A stretch of 64,000 nt of DNA from Leptolyngbya boryana PCC 6306 (GCF_000353285.1 NZ_KB731326.1:248001-312000); one strand, 5' to 3'; positions 35,244 to 43,204 are shown, counted from the first letter of the stretch. The notes: a model not told the origin generated them from the sequence alone. Numbers and translations: made by a program.

Positions 35244-36533
35244 ATGAAGGCTCACTCAAATCAGCAATCTGCAAGTTCGCATAGGGAGATGAGCATGAAG
35301 CCAAAAGCGACAAGAGCGCAGATTTTCGCTGTCATGCTTTTAACGTTGTTAGCACTTGCGATCGGCGTTCTGATCGCGGCTCTCTATGGCAACTTCAGCA
35401 TGAGCAGCAAAAATATGCCTCAGACTGCAATGCCAGGAATGAACCAAAGTAATGGATCGATGCCGGGAATGAACATGAAAGGCACAACTGCTCCCGCGCC
35501 AGTTGCATCACTGCCCACTGCACTCATGAGTAGCGTTTCTCAAATGAACGGACTGGTGATGCCGCCGGGAATGATCATGACTGCCGATACGAGTATGGAA
35601 GCGATGGAAGATATGGCAGCAGTCGATTTAACTAAAATTGCCTACACTGCTCCTGCGGATGCACGGGGCAATCAAATTCTAGAACCCAAGGTAGAAAAGG
35701 GTTTCAAGGTCTTTAATCTAGATGTCTCTTTAATTAATTGGAACATTCTCCCCGGAACGCAAGTGGCTGCCTATGCGTTTAATCGCCAAGTTCCTGGACC
35801 GCGAATTCAAGTGACAGAAGGCGATCGTATTCGGATGATCGTCAAGAACAACCTGCCTGAGCCGACTACCGTTCACTGGCACGGCATGATTTTGCCAAAT
35901 AATATGGATGGTCCTGCTGATGTCACTCAGAAACCGATCGCGCCCGGTGAAAGCTACACCTATGAGTTTACGGTAAAACAATCAGGTACTTACTTTTACC
36001 ATTCGCACAAAGATGTCGATCGACAACAAACGCTAGGAATGTATGGCGCATTGATTGTTGAACCGAAAAATAAAGCCAATACTCCTGCGTTCGATCAGGA
36101 TGTAACTGTGCAACTGCAAGAATGGACGGTGAAACAAGGTTACACTTTCCCCTCAATGCCAATGGAAGGTTTATTACCCAACTTCTTCACCATCAACGGC
36201 AAAGCCTATCCTTCTACTGAAACTGTGAATGCTAAAGTTGGCGAAAAGATTCGCTTCCGTTTCATCGGTTCAAACAATGCCTTCATTCATCCCATGCACA
36301 TCCACGGCGGACCTTTCAAAATTGTTGCAACCGATGGAAATCCGGTTCCTGTCGCTGCCCAGATCGAGAAAGACACAATCAATGTCGCTCCGGGTGAGCG
36401 TTATGACGTAATTTGGACAGCACGGGAGAAAGGAAAGTGGTTACTACATTGTCACATTGCTCACCATGCCACGAATGACAATGTTGAAGTGCAAGGTGCA
36501 GGAGGACTAACGATGTTGATCAACGTTACCTAA
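35244..36533 (+). CDS. Two-domain multicopper oxidase
   Basis: A 429-residue exported oxidase. It has an N-terminal membrane helix (IFAVMLLTLLALAIGVLIAAL), a Met-rich tail (MPGMNQSNGSMPGMNMKG), then two cupredoxin domains. Copper ligands lie in HWHG (about residue 211), YFYHSH (about 252), HPMHIHG (about 349) and HCHIAHH (about 402). It probably oxidises copper(I) or another substrate in the periplasm. The ATG at 35244 abuts the previous stop and has GGAG 10 nt upstream; an ATG at 35295 with GGGAG 8 nt upstream is equally plausible. A strong terminator follows. Confidence 0.9.
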   Translation: MKAHSNQQSASSHREMSMKPKATRAQIFAVMLLTLLALAIGVLIAALYGNFSMSSKNMPQTAMPGMNQSNGSMPGMNMKGTTAPAPVASLPTALMSSVSQMNGLVMPPGMIMTADTSMEAMEDMAAVDLTKIAYTAPADARGNQILEPKVEKGFKVFNLDVSLINWNILPGTQVAAYAFNRQVPGPRIQVTEGDRIRMIVKNNLPEPTTVHWHGMILPNNMDGPADVTQKPIAPGESYTYEFTVKQSGTYFYHSHKDVDRQQTLGMYGALIVEPKNKANTPAFDQDVTVQLQEWTVKQGYTFPSMPMEGLLPNFFTINGKAYPSTETVNAKVGEKIRFRFIGSNNAFIHPMHIHGGPFKIVATDGNPVPVAAQIEKDTINVAPGERYDVIWTAREKGKWLLHCHIAHHATNDNVEVQGAGGLTMLINVT

Positions 36534-36554
36534 AGCGAATTCCATTCTTTTGAG

Positions 36555-36591
36555 AAAAGGTTGCCTATCGATTTATGAAAGGCAACCTTTT
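36555..36591 (+). terminator. Terminator after the multicopper oxidase
   Basis: Perfect stem AAAAGGTTGCCT (36555-36566) / AGGCAACCTTTT (36580-36591), ending in a T run. A near-identical copy with matching flanks is found at 39048-39086. Confidence 0.9.
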
Positions 36592-36635
36592 TCAGTAGGA
36601 CGGATTGAGGGTTTCTATCTTTGAGCAGAGCAGTA

Positions 36636-36652
36636 TTTCACTTCAGTTTCAT
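36636..36652 (+). promoter_or_regulatory. TTTCAC-N5-TTTCAT direct repeat (site 3)
   Basis: One-mismatch copy of the repeat, TTTCAC ttcag TTTCAT, 290 bp ahead of the glutaredoxin-MauE gene. The distance is large, so its relevance is less sure than for the other sites. Confidence 0.4.
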
Positions 36653-36781
36653 TTTGATGTACTGTGTCAGACTAGCAGCCTCTAATTTCGATCGAGATTC
36701 TGTAAGAATGCGCTTAAAAGTGCTGAGAAGGTTACAAGAAAAGGTGATTGCCTACTTCCTCAAAACTTTTTGCAAAACTGC

Positions 36782-36813
36782 TTGACTCTCCCGTTGACTG
36801 AATACTTTACAGT
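36782..36813 (+). promoter_or_regulatory. MerR-like promoter upstream of glutaredoxin-MauE
   Basis: -35 TTGACT (36782-36787), 20-bp spacer, -10 TACAGT (36808-36813). The left half-site CTTGACTCTCC is identical to that of the copA promoter; the right half is degenerate. The unusual spacer and shared half-site suggest control by the same copper MerR protein. Confidence 0.5.
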
Positions 36814-36941
36814 GATGAGCAGTTGAGAAAAGAATCCTACTGCAAGTGTGCGCTGCTCGAAGGTGCTGTCTGAACTTGCAGAACTGAGATGATTCTCCAA
36901 GCTTTCGATGCTAATCCCTAACTGCTTTTGAGAGGTTTATC

Positions 36942-37769
36942 ATGACGATGCTGAACAGTAAAACAACGGAAACGAACGCAAAAAACGTTAAGGTTTATCG
37001 GATGTCAATGCCTGAGCATGAATGCCCTTGGGGACTTCGGGCAATCAAGCTGCTTCAAGAGCAAGGCATCGAATTTGAGGATGTGAAACTTCGATCGCGT
37101 GAAGAAGTCGATCGATTTAAAGCAAAACATGAGGTTGCAACAACACCTCAAATTTTCTTTGGTTCAGAACGAATCGGAGGCTATACCGATCTCGCGGAAC
37201 GGCTGAAAGTCGAAGCTGAAAAAGCCGAATATTCCTACACACCAGTCGCCGCAGTCTTCTCAACGGCTGGATTAATGGCACTGGCGACATCACTTGGCAT
37301 TCCTGGCTTCATGGGATTTTCGCTCTCGATGCTAGCTTCTCTTAAGCTGATGGATCTGAATTCGTTTGCTGAGAGTTTCGAGAAGTATGATCTCGTCACT
37401 AAGCGCTTTAAGCCTTATGGAAGGATCTACCCGTTTGCTGAGTTGTTGATCGGGCTTGGATTTCTGTCTGGTATTGCACCATTAGCAACTGGCATTGGAT
37501 CATTGGTTGTCGGAGTCAGTGGAGCAGTTTCAGTGTTCAAAGCGGTCTACATTGATAAGCTGGCGTTGAATTGTGCTTGTGTAGGTGGTAATTCCAAAGC
37601 ACCGTTGGGTGTCGTAAGCTTTGCTGAGAACGCAATCATGGCGGTGATGGGGGGAATGTTGACCTTCACTTCATTGTCAGAGGCAAATATTCAGCCGATG
37701 AGAGCCTTAGAAGCACTGCCGCCCTCCCTTGTGCAGGTGCAAGACAGTAAGCCGAATCAAGCACAGTGA
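36942..37769 (+). CDS. Glutaredoxin-like / MauE-type membrane fusion
   Basis: A 275-residue fusion. Residues about 15-95 are glutaredoxin-like, with a monothiol CPWG site (Cys28), FEDVKLRSREEVDRF and the cis-Pro segment ATTPQIFFGSERIGGYTDL. Residues about 100-255 hold four or five membrane helices like MauE/DoxX proteins (PYGRIYPFAELLIGLGFL), with the Cys pair NCACVGG. MauE-type proteins help transport electrons for disulfide handling. Likely task: redox control of thiols in the copper locus. GAGAGG stands shortly before the ATG. Confidence 0.75.
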   Translation: MTMLNSKTTETNAKNVKVYRMSMPEHECPWGLRAIKLLQEQGIEFEDVKLRSREEVDRFKAKHEVATTPQIFFGSERIGGYTDLAERLKVEAEKAEYSYTPVAAVFSTAGLMALATSLGIPGFMGFSLSMLASLKLMDLNSFAESFEKYDLVTKRFKPYGRIYPFAELLIGLGFLSGIAPLATGIGSLVVGVSGAVSVFKAVYIDKLALNCACVGGNSKAPLGVVSFAENAIMAVMGGMLTFTSLSEANIQPMRALEALPPSLVQVQDSKPNQAQ

Positions 37770-37838
37770 GCTTCATTGTCTGATCAAAGAGATTTCAGGA
37801 AATTATAGCGGTTGCCCGTAAGCTTGCGGCAGCGATAG

Positions 37839-38459
37839 TTATGCAATGGAAGCCGTTGCATCTTTGAGAACAGCTTCGATTGCATCGCTTAAGGATGGAG
37901 CTTTGTCTAACCGTTTGCGAATGCGACTTTTGAGCCACGCCCAACACTTCTCAATGCGATTGAAGTCGGGAGAATAGGGCGGCAGATAAAGCAGATGGCA
38001 ACCTGCCGCTTGAATAATTTCAGCCACCCGTCCACCATGATGAAACGTCGCGTTATCGAGAATCACGACTTGGTTTGGCTGAAGTTGGGGAACTAAGCAG
38101 GTTTCGAGCCAGGTTTCAAAGATGGTTCGATTACACGAGCCTTCGACGGTGAACGGCGCTTGGAGTTGTCGCTCACAGTAAGCCGCAATCATGTTAATGC
38201 GTCCGCCCCGTCGTCCTGATTTGAGGGCTTCAAATCGCGTTCCCGCTTCACACCAACCGTAGCCATAGTCATCGCGTTGATCCATGCCCGCTTCATCGAC
38301 ATAGACCCGACGGGATGGCTCAATGGTCGCAATCTGTGCGAGAAATTCTGAGCGCTTTACTTCATCGCGTTCCCGATAGCCGTAAGTCTTTTTTTCCGCG
38401 TAAATCCAATCTTCGCCAAGGCTCGTGAGATGGTACGAGCACTGACTGGCTCGTGCCAC
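37839..38459 (-). CDS. IS630 transposase, DDE part (second frame)
   Basis: Catalytic half of the transposase. The DDE residues are in RRVYVDEAGMD, VVILDNATFHH and SPDFNRIEKCWAWLK. The first codons of the open frame overlap the HTH-encoding frame by about 100 bp; expression needs a -1 shift at an A7G run near 38390-38397. The usual family length is reached only by the joined product. Confidence 0.85.
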   Translation of the reverse strand: MARASQCSYHLTSLGEDWIYAEKKTYGYRERDEVKRSEFLAQIATIEPSRRVYVDEAGMDQRDDYGYGWCEAGTRFEALKSGRRGGRINMIAAYCERQLQAPFTVEGSCNRTIFETWLETCLVPQLQPNQVVILDNATFHHGGRVAEIIQAAGCHLLYLPPYSPDFNRIEKCWAWLKSRIRKRLDKAPSLSDAIEAVLKDATASIA

Positions 38460-38722
38460 AATTCGGCGAGTTCTGCTTGCGTCTTGTCGCCGTGTTGTTG
38501 AACAAATGCCCGAAACCGCTCCCAGTCCACAATCCGATGACTGTGCCCCCGTTGATACCCTTGGCTTGCGGCAAGATCACCAACCGAGCGGCGTTTGAGC
38601 CACCGATCCAAACTATCGCAGCTGATGTTGAACATTGTGATCACCTCGCTTTTGGGTACACCGCGATCCACAGCAACAACCGCTTTTTCTCGCAAATCTT
38701 GACTATAAGCTTTCGGCATTGG
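38357..38722 (-). CDS. IS630 transposase, HTH part (first frame)
   Basis: DNA-binding half of the transposase, starting MPKAYSQDLREKAVVAVD (ATG near 38722). The HTH is SEVITMFNISCDSLDRWL, followed by a second HTH that ends GFTRKKRL. Just there the sequence reads A AAA AAA G, a classical -1 slippery run leading into the DDE frame. Confidence 0.8.
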   Translation of the reverse strand, partial: PMPKAYSQDLREKAVVAVDRGVPKSEVITMFNISCDSLDRWLKRRSVGDLAASQGYQRGHSHRIVDWERFRAFVQQHGDKTQAELAELWHEPVSARTISRALAKIGFTRKKRLTAIGNAMK

Positions 38723-38825
38723 AAGGATATGGCAGCTCAACTGTCCTAGAGTGCCCAAGGGCTTCCTTTTGATACCGCTAACCTAATGACGACCGCTATA
38801 AAGCCATTGTCGGAGGATTAGAGTT

Positions 38826-39030
38826 GTGACAGTACACGACAATACGACGATCGCAGATTCAGCTACCACTTATCACGTTGAATTTGAATTCTAAGCCTAT
38901 CCGCATTCAAGCAGGTGAACCCGTAGAACTAGCATTCACGATTCGGAACTCAACTGGAGAAATTGCCCATGATCTGAAAATCGCGCCTTGCTCAGTAATT
39001 TTTTCTTCTAGCATCCCTATCGTATCTTGA
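38826..39030 (+). pseudogene. Decayed secreted/cupredoxin-like gene beside the IS
   Basis: A short coding remnant starting at a GTG with GGAGG upstream. It reads TVHDNTTIADSATTYHVEFEF to a stop, then continues in another frame with SKPIRIQAGEPVELAFTIRN followed by STGEIAHDLKI before degenerating. The second part resembles small periplasmic cupredoxin- or YtkA-like domains seen near copper genes. A frameshift and loss of the C-terminus make it non-functional. It was probably once downstream of the glutaredoxin-MauE gene before the IS inserted 27 bp upstream. Confidence 0.5.
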
Positions 39031-39047
39031 GATGAATCTGTATTAAG

Positions 39048-39086
39048 AAAAAGGTTGCCTATCTATCAGCGAAAGGCAACCTTTTT
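39048..39086 (-). terminator. Terminator after the second Csp gene (repeat copy)
   Basis: Stem AAAAAGGTTGCCT (39048-39060) / AGGCAACCTTTTT (39074-39086). The element plus the trailing AGTAGGAC is nearly identical to 36555-36591, so one copy derives from the other. It can serve the minus-strand csp gene that ends at 39111 and any plus-strand read-through. Confidence 0.85.
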
Positions 39087-39110
39087 GAGTAGGACAGTTT
39101 GGAAAATATG

Positions 39111-39443
39111 CTATGCAATTCCTGCAACACTTGCCACTTTCTTGTACTCCGCAGAAGCTTGGCGGCAAGCTTGGGCGCACTTTTGACAATGAGGATTGTC
39201 TGGGTACTTTTCACACTCCGTCGCACAAGCATCACAAATTTCGATGCAAGCGCGAACAACTTGAGGAATGAAGCGAGATCCACGGCTCATATAGGAAGCT
39301 GAAGCCCAACAGATTTGAGCGCAGTCTGTACAAACTCTCGCACAGTCGGGCATTGAACCTAAACAAGCATTTGCACAGTGTTCACATTCGTAAGCACAGT
39401 GAATCGCGGCATCCAAAATTGATTGATAGTCTTGATGGGGCAT
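39111..39443 (-). CDS. Csp-type copper-storage protein, second copy (DUF326)
   Basis: A 110-residue protein with 15 cysteines in the DUF326 pattern (IHCAYECEHCANACLG, RVCTDCAQIC, RACIEICDACATEC, CQKCAQAC). Related to but clearly diverged from the copy at 33571. Cytosolic, no signal peptide. It starts 18 bp after the end of a third, frameshifted copy, so the two formed an operon ending in a shared terminator. Confidence 0.88.
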   Translation of the reverse strand: MPHQDYQSILDAAIHCAYECEHCANACLGSMPDCARVCTDCAQICWASASYMSRGSRFIPQVVRACIEICDACATECEKYPDNPHCQKCAQACRQASAEYKKVASVAGIA

Positions 39444-39461
39444 TGTTCTTTTACTCCATGA

Positions 39462-39847
39462 TTAAGCCATCTCTGCCATTTTGCGACAAGATTCTAGACA
39501 ACGACGGCAGGTTTCTGCACAAGCTTTCATTTGGGCATCACTGCCATTGTCGCTATGACGATCGCAATCATCTGCACAACGCTCATTGACATCAGCGCAC
39601 GTCCCACACACTTCACGATGAAACTCTGATCCTCTCAACATAAAGTCTGCGGCAGTTTGGCAGATTTGAGCGCAATCCATCAGAATCTTGATGTGCGAGG
39701 GTTCTGCGTGATGTCCACCTTTTTGTAACCTTTTTGTAAACAGTAGGTTGCTGTGTTGAGACAAATGCTGTGGCAGTCAAGGCAATCTTGAATGCACTTC
39801 AGCATATCTGGGCTGGTTTGGCTGAAAGTCAGTTGTTGAACAGTCAT
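39462..39847 (-). pseudogene. Third Csp gene, frameshifted by an 11-bp tandem duplication
   Basis: Reading starts at ATG 39847 as MTVQQLTFSQTSPDMLKCIQ and reaches TYCLQKG, then an 11-bp sequence (minus strand TACAAAAAGGT) occurs twice in a row at 39717-39738 and shifts the frame. Removing one copy restores CLQKGGHHAEPSHIKIL and a full Cys-rich protein of about 125 residues with a CRRCLESCRKM end. The remainder is intact, so the lesion is recent, reversible or an assembly error. A truncated product from an internal start is possible. Confidence 0.8.
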
Positions 39848-40190
39848 AAGGTTCTTCAGGGTTAAATTGTCCGAGAGTCATCTCTCAGACATAACCGTAG
39901 GAAAAGCAGGTTTCAATCGCATCATTCTTCTGGTATAGGGAAATTTCTAACTTCTAATAGGCATTCATTTCATGTCTATTTCATGTTTACGTGCTGGATT
40001 GAATGCTTTGAAAGCGACAGCTACGATAGCAGCGGTGAGCTAAAAGTAGTAAAGATAGTACGTTATCAGGATGACACGCAAGTTGTCACGGTAGCAAAGT
40101 CATTCACTGCTTCATGGATATAGCAACTGTTTTTTACGAGGCGAAGAATGCTTCTCAGACTTTATCGTTTTAACACTTCAGGAAAAACTC
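39848..40190. other. Divergent regulatory region between csp and DUF305 genes
   Basis: A 343-bp non-coding region. It contains one perfect TTTCAT repeat (39968-39984). The remainder is AT-rich with no recognised gene or terminator. Confidence 0.45.
39968..39984 (+). promoter_or_regulatory. TTTCAT-N5-TTTCAT direct repeat (site 4)
   Basis: Perfect copy, TTTCAT gtcta TTTCAT. It is about 120-135 bp before the frameshifted csp gene, similar to site 1 before the other csp, and 207 bp before the DUF305 gene on the other strand. It may serve both. Confidence 0.65.
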
Positions 40191-41411
40191 ATGTTTCAAA
40201 GTCGTTCACCTTTGACTACTGATCTCGTTTCGACTTCTTCCTCGATCGTCAGTCCTCTAACCACTGATTCCCTCACAACCGTGGATTCAGGATTACGATT
40301 ACCGTCACTCGCTTCGTCTGATGTTCGCGCTGCCTCAACAGTTGCACCAAACGATTCAGCAGCCCGGTTTGATGTGCGCTACTTGCAAGAGACGATCGAT
40401 CATCACACAATGGCGATCGAGATGGCGGAACTCGCAGTCGATAAGGCAGTGAATGACGATTTGAGATCCCTCGCGCAAGGGATTGTTGATACCCAAACGG
40501 AAGAGCGATCGCAAATGCAGACTTGGCTCAGAGATTGGTACGGTTTCAACTACAGTCCTGATCTCAACTTTGGCGAAGAACGCATGATCCGAGAAATGTC
40601 TCGTATGGAAGGTGCCGAGTTTGAAATCGACTTTATGCGTCAAATGACCATGCACCATGAGGCGGGCATCAGTGATGCAGTTCCTTGTACTGAACGGGCA
40701 GGACACGCCGAGTTAAAAGATCTGTGTAGTAACATTGCTTCAACTCAGCAGAGTGAATCCGATCAGATGCGGCAGTGGTTACGCGATCGCTATCAAACCT
40801 CGGTGGACATGATGATGCCCGCAATGGGTGGATTAGAAAACTACAACGATTCCTCGATTCCGAACGGTAGTTTTGAGAACGGGGATTTCACAGGTTGGTC
40901 AACAGTTGGAAAAGCTGAAATTCAACCTTTAGATTACGGAGTCTTCCCAACTGACGGCATCTTTCAGGCACTGCTGACCACTGAGCGAGAAACCGCTTCT
41001 CCTTCAGAACTCGCATCGTTTCTAGGCGTAGATTCAAACGTGTTGAATAATCTTGGCGACGGCAACATTGATCAAGGCTCCGCAATCAAACTTACCTTTG
41101 ATGCAAAAGCAGGAGACACTGTGTCGTTTGATTGGAATTTCCTGACCAATGAGTTAGATTCAACCCTGGTTGATCCCAGCAAAGATTTCCTTTTCGTCAC
41201 GCTCGAACCGTTAGCACTCACCGCAGCCGATCCTAACTCAGCTTCTAACTCTTCGAGAACCATGTTCTCGAATGAAACCGGGTATGAAACCTTCTCGGCT
41301 GGAATCACCCAATCTGGTACCTATACGTTAGGAATTGGCGTTGCGAATGTTGGCGATCCGTTGTTTGACTCTGCCGTGCTGCTAGATAACTTCAAACTTG
41401 TCTCTGCCTAA
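40191..41411 (+). CDS. DUF305 protein with C-terminal beta-rich domain
   Basis: A 406-residue protein. Residues about 60-205 are two DUF305 halves with the usual His and Met pairs (IDHHTMAIEMAELA, then MTMHHEAGISDAV) and WLRDWYG/WLRDRYQ turns. Residues about 220-405 form a separate beta domain (IPNGSFENGDFTGWSTVG to AVLLDNFKLVS) like those of secreted proteins of the PEP-CTERM/DUF642 sort. The first 50 residues are Ser/Thr-rich with no classical signal peptide. DUF305 proteins such as CopM bind copper outside the cytoplasm. The fusion suggests a surface-bound or secreted copper binder. Confidence 0.75.
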   Translation: MFQSRSPLTTDLVSTSSSIVSPLTTDSLTTVDSGLRLPSLASSDVRAASTVAPNDSAARFDVRYLQETIDHHTMAIEMAELAVDKAVNDDLRSLAQGIVDTQTEERSQMQTWLRDWYGFNYSPDLNFGEERMIREMSRMEGAEFEIDFMRQMTMHHEAGISDAVPCTERAGHAELKDLCSNIASTQQSESDQMRQWLRDRYQTSVDMMMPAMGGLENYNDSSIPNGSFENGDFTGWSTVGKAEIQPLDYGVFPTDGIFQALLTTERETASPSELASFLGVDSNVLNNLGDGNIDQGSAIKLTFDAKAGDTVSFDWNFLTNELDSTLVDPSKDFLFVTLEPLALTAADPNSASNSSRTMFSNETGYETFSAGITQSGTYTLGIGVANVGDPLFDSAVLLDNFKLVSA

Positions 41412-41441
41412 ACAATCATCTTGCAGTCTCTGCTGATCTAG

Positions 41442-41480
41442 CTTTAACGCAGGTATTAGTTTCTAATGCTTGCGTTAAAG
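41442..41480 (+). terminator. Terminator-like hairpin after the DUF305 fusion
   Basis: Stem CTTTAACGCA (41442-41451) / TGCGTTAAAG (41471-41480), with an inner ATTAG/CTAAT extension. It is followed by TTCATTTTAC rather than a pure T run. Confidence 0.65.
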
Positions 41481-41532
41481 TTCATTTTACTTTGCTGGAA
41501 TCTTTCAATCTCGTCCTATGGATACAGAGCCA

Positions 41533-41549
41533 TTTCATCTGCGTTTCAT
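41533..41549 (+). promoter_or_regulatory. TTTCAT-N5-TTTCAT direct repeat (site 5)
   Basis: Perfect copy, TTTCAT ctgcg TTTCAT, 56-72 bp before the ATG of the flavin oxidoreductase, an ideal activator distance. Confidence 0.7.
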
Positions 41550-41604
41550 GCTGATGTTAGAAACTGAAGATTAGTAACGATTGTTCTCTTCATGATTGAA
41601 TTCT

Positions 41605-42957
41605 ATGAATTATGACTATGACTTAATTGTGATTGGAGCGGGTCCGGGTGGCCTAGCGGCATCAGAGCGAGCCGCCAGCTATGGCGCTAAGGTTGCGATC
41701 GTGGAATGCGATCAAGTGGGTGGAACCTGTGTGGTTCATGGCTGCATTCCTGAAAAACTGATGACCTATGCTGCCAGCTTTTTGCAATTCTTTCAGAATG
41801 CTGACGACTATGGTTGGGGTAACGTCTCCACCCAGTTCGATTGGTCTCAGTTTATGAAAGCCAAAGAGCAGCACATTGAGCATCTAAGCCAAGTTCACAT
41901 CGAGCATTTAAAGAAAGCAAAGGCGGAACTGATCAATGGACAAGCTCGTTTTTTAGATGCTTATACGTTAGAAATTGGCGATCGTCGAGTTACAGCAAAT
42001 AAGATTCTGATTGCGGTGGGTGGAAGGGCGGTTAAACCGAATCTTCCTGGAATTGAGAATGCAATCACAACTCGCGAACTGTTAGAACTGAATGCTCGAC
42101 CGGATCATCTAGCGATCGTAGGCAGCAATCATATCGCTGTGAAAGCCGCAGGTATCATGAACGCTTTGATCCCTAAAGTCACGCTGATTACGCCAGAAAC
42201 TCAAATTCTTCCAGGCTATGACGATGATTTGCGCTCGACTATTCAAACTCAACTTTCCCAGCTTGGAGTTCAAATCTTGTGTCGATCGCAAGTACAACAA
42301 CTTGAGCGCGAACAGTCCTGCATCAAAATTAGTGTTTCTAGTGAAGCCGTAGATGAAATTTCTACAACAACGGTTGCTTGGATTGAGAATCGTACCCCGA
42401 ATTTGGATGGATTGAATCTAGAGCAAATCAATGTTGACCTTGATCAAGGTGCGATCGCAGTTGATGAGTACAGCCGCACTTCGCAACCAAACATTTTCGC
42501 AATCGGAGATTGTACGCTTCGTCCTCATTGGACTCCCGCTGCAATCGCGTCCGGTCGGGCATTTGCTGATACAGAATTTGGTGATCAGCTTTGTGCTGTG
42601 AACTATGAGAATATTCCTGCTGTTGTTTCGACAAAACCCGAAGCAGCAACGATCGGACTTAGCGAAACACAAGCCCGCGAGAAGTTTGGAGATGCGGTTC
42701 GATGTTACCGCAAAACGTTTCAACCGCTGTTTAATCTAATTGGAGAATCGAAGCAGGAAGCATTGCTCAAACTTGTGGTCGATCAGCAGACTGACCGGAT
42801 TTTAGGCGCTCATATGGTGGGTGAGTATGCGAGTGAGATTATTCAAATGATTGCGCCTGCGATGAAAGCTGGAGTCACCAAAAAGCATTTTGATCAAGCG
42901 ATCGGGATTCATCCTTCGCTAGGGGAGGAGTTTTTCACAATGCGTGAAAAGTTGTAG
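41605..42957 (+). CDS. Pyridine nucleotide-disulfide oxidoreductase (glutathione reductase-like)
   Basis: A 450-residue flavoprotein. FAD-binding GAGPGGLAASERA opens the chain; the redox disulfide is GGTCVVHGCIPEK; FAIGDC is the second FAD contact; the C-terminal IHPSLGEEFF carries the catalytic His-Glu. The NAD(P)-binding loop reads IVGSNHIAVKAAG instead of GxGxxA, which is unusual. It lacks the N-terminal HMA domain and C-terminal CC pair of MerA. Likely a glutathione- or thiol-reductase-like enzyme supporting metal stress. ATG at 41605; a TTG nine bases upstream is rejected. Confidence 0.82.
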   Translation: MNYDYDLIVIGAGPGGLAASERAASYGAKVAIVECDQVGGTCVVHGCIPEKLMTYAASFLQFFQNADDYGWGNVSTQFDWSQFMKAKEQHIEHLSQVHIEHLKKAKAELINGQARFLDAYTLEIGDRRVTANKILIAVGGRAVKPNLPGIENAITTRELLELNARPDHLAIVGSNHIAVKAAGIMNALIPKVTLITPETQILPGYDDDLRSTIQTQLSQLGVQILCRSQVQQLEREQSCIKISVSSEAVDEISTTTVAWIENRTPNLDGLNLEQINVDLDQGAIAVDEYSRTSQPNIFAIGDCTLRPHWTPAAIASGRAFADTEFGDQLCAVNYENIPAVVSTKPEAATIGLSETQAREKFGDAVRCYRKTFQPLFNLIGESKQEALLKLVVDQQTDRILGAHMVGEYASEIIQMIAPAMKAGVTKKHFDQAIGIHPSLGEEFFTMREKL

Positions 42958-42985
42958 CAGATTGACCGAACCGTGAGTAATGCTT

Positions 42986-43204
42986 ATGACCCAACTACGT
43001 TCTAAGAGCTTTTGTTGCTGCCCCTCGGAGCCGCATTTCCACCTAAGCTTTGTTTGGAAAATGCTACAGATGTTCGCTTATGCACCGTCTAGTCAATCTG
43101 CTGCTCAAACATGGCGATTCTGTGGACTAGCTTTGATCGCGGATGCCACTTACATCACGGCGCTTTATTGGCTTAGCAAGTCTTTCACGCAGAGCGATCG
43201 CTGA
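42986..43204 (+). CDS. Small Cys-containing hypothetical protein
   Basis: A 72-residue open frame beginning MTQLRSKSFCCCPSEPHFH, with one possible membrane helix (LALIADATYITALYWL). It is 28 bp after the oxidoreductase stop. There is no good ribosome site and the family is not recognised; it may not be expressed. Confidence 0.3.
   Translation: MTQLRSKSFCCCPSEPHFHLSFVWKMLQMFAYAPSSQSAAQTWRFCGLALIADATYITALYWLSKSFTQSDR

Larger units (their letters stand above)
36592..36941. other. Leader region of the glutaredoxin-MauE gene
   Basis: A 350-bp non-coding stretch. It holds a one-mismatch TTTCAC-N5-TTTCAT repeat (36636-36652) and a MerR-like promoter (36782-36813), both listed separately. The leader would be about 120 nt. 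No small gene was found. Confidence 0.5.
37806..38798 (-). mobile_element. IS630-family insertion sequence
   Basis: A 993-bp element. Its ends are imperfect inverted repeats beginning TAGCGGT (left TAGCGGTTGCCCGTAAG; right, reversed, TAGCGGTCGTCATTAGG), both continuing to a shared GCGG. It is flanked by TA on both sides (37804-37805 and 38799-38800), the usual IS630/Tc1 target duplication. The transposase is intact across two overlapping frames, so the copy may be active. It lies between the glutaredoxin-MauE gene and a decayed gene. Confidence 0.88.

Noticed and set aside
39462-39764. A normal 100-residue gene starting at MSQHSNLLF
   Set aside because: Its first 16 residues come from a shifted frame; the Csp frame upstream and the tandem duplication show it is a broken longer gene.
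41605-42957. Mercuric reductase MerA
   Set aside because: It has the redox disulfide of the family but lacks the HMA domain and the C-terminal vicinal Cys pair.
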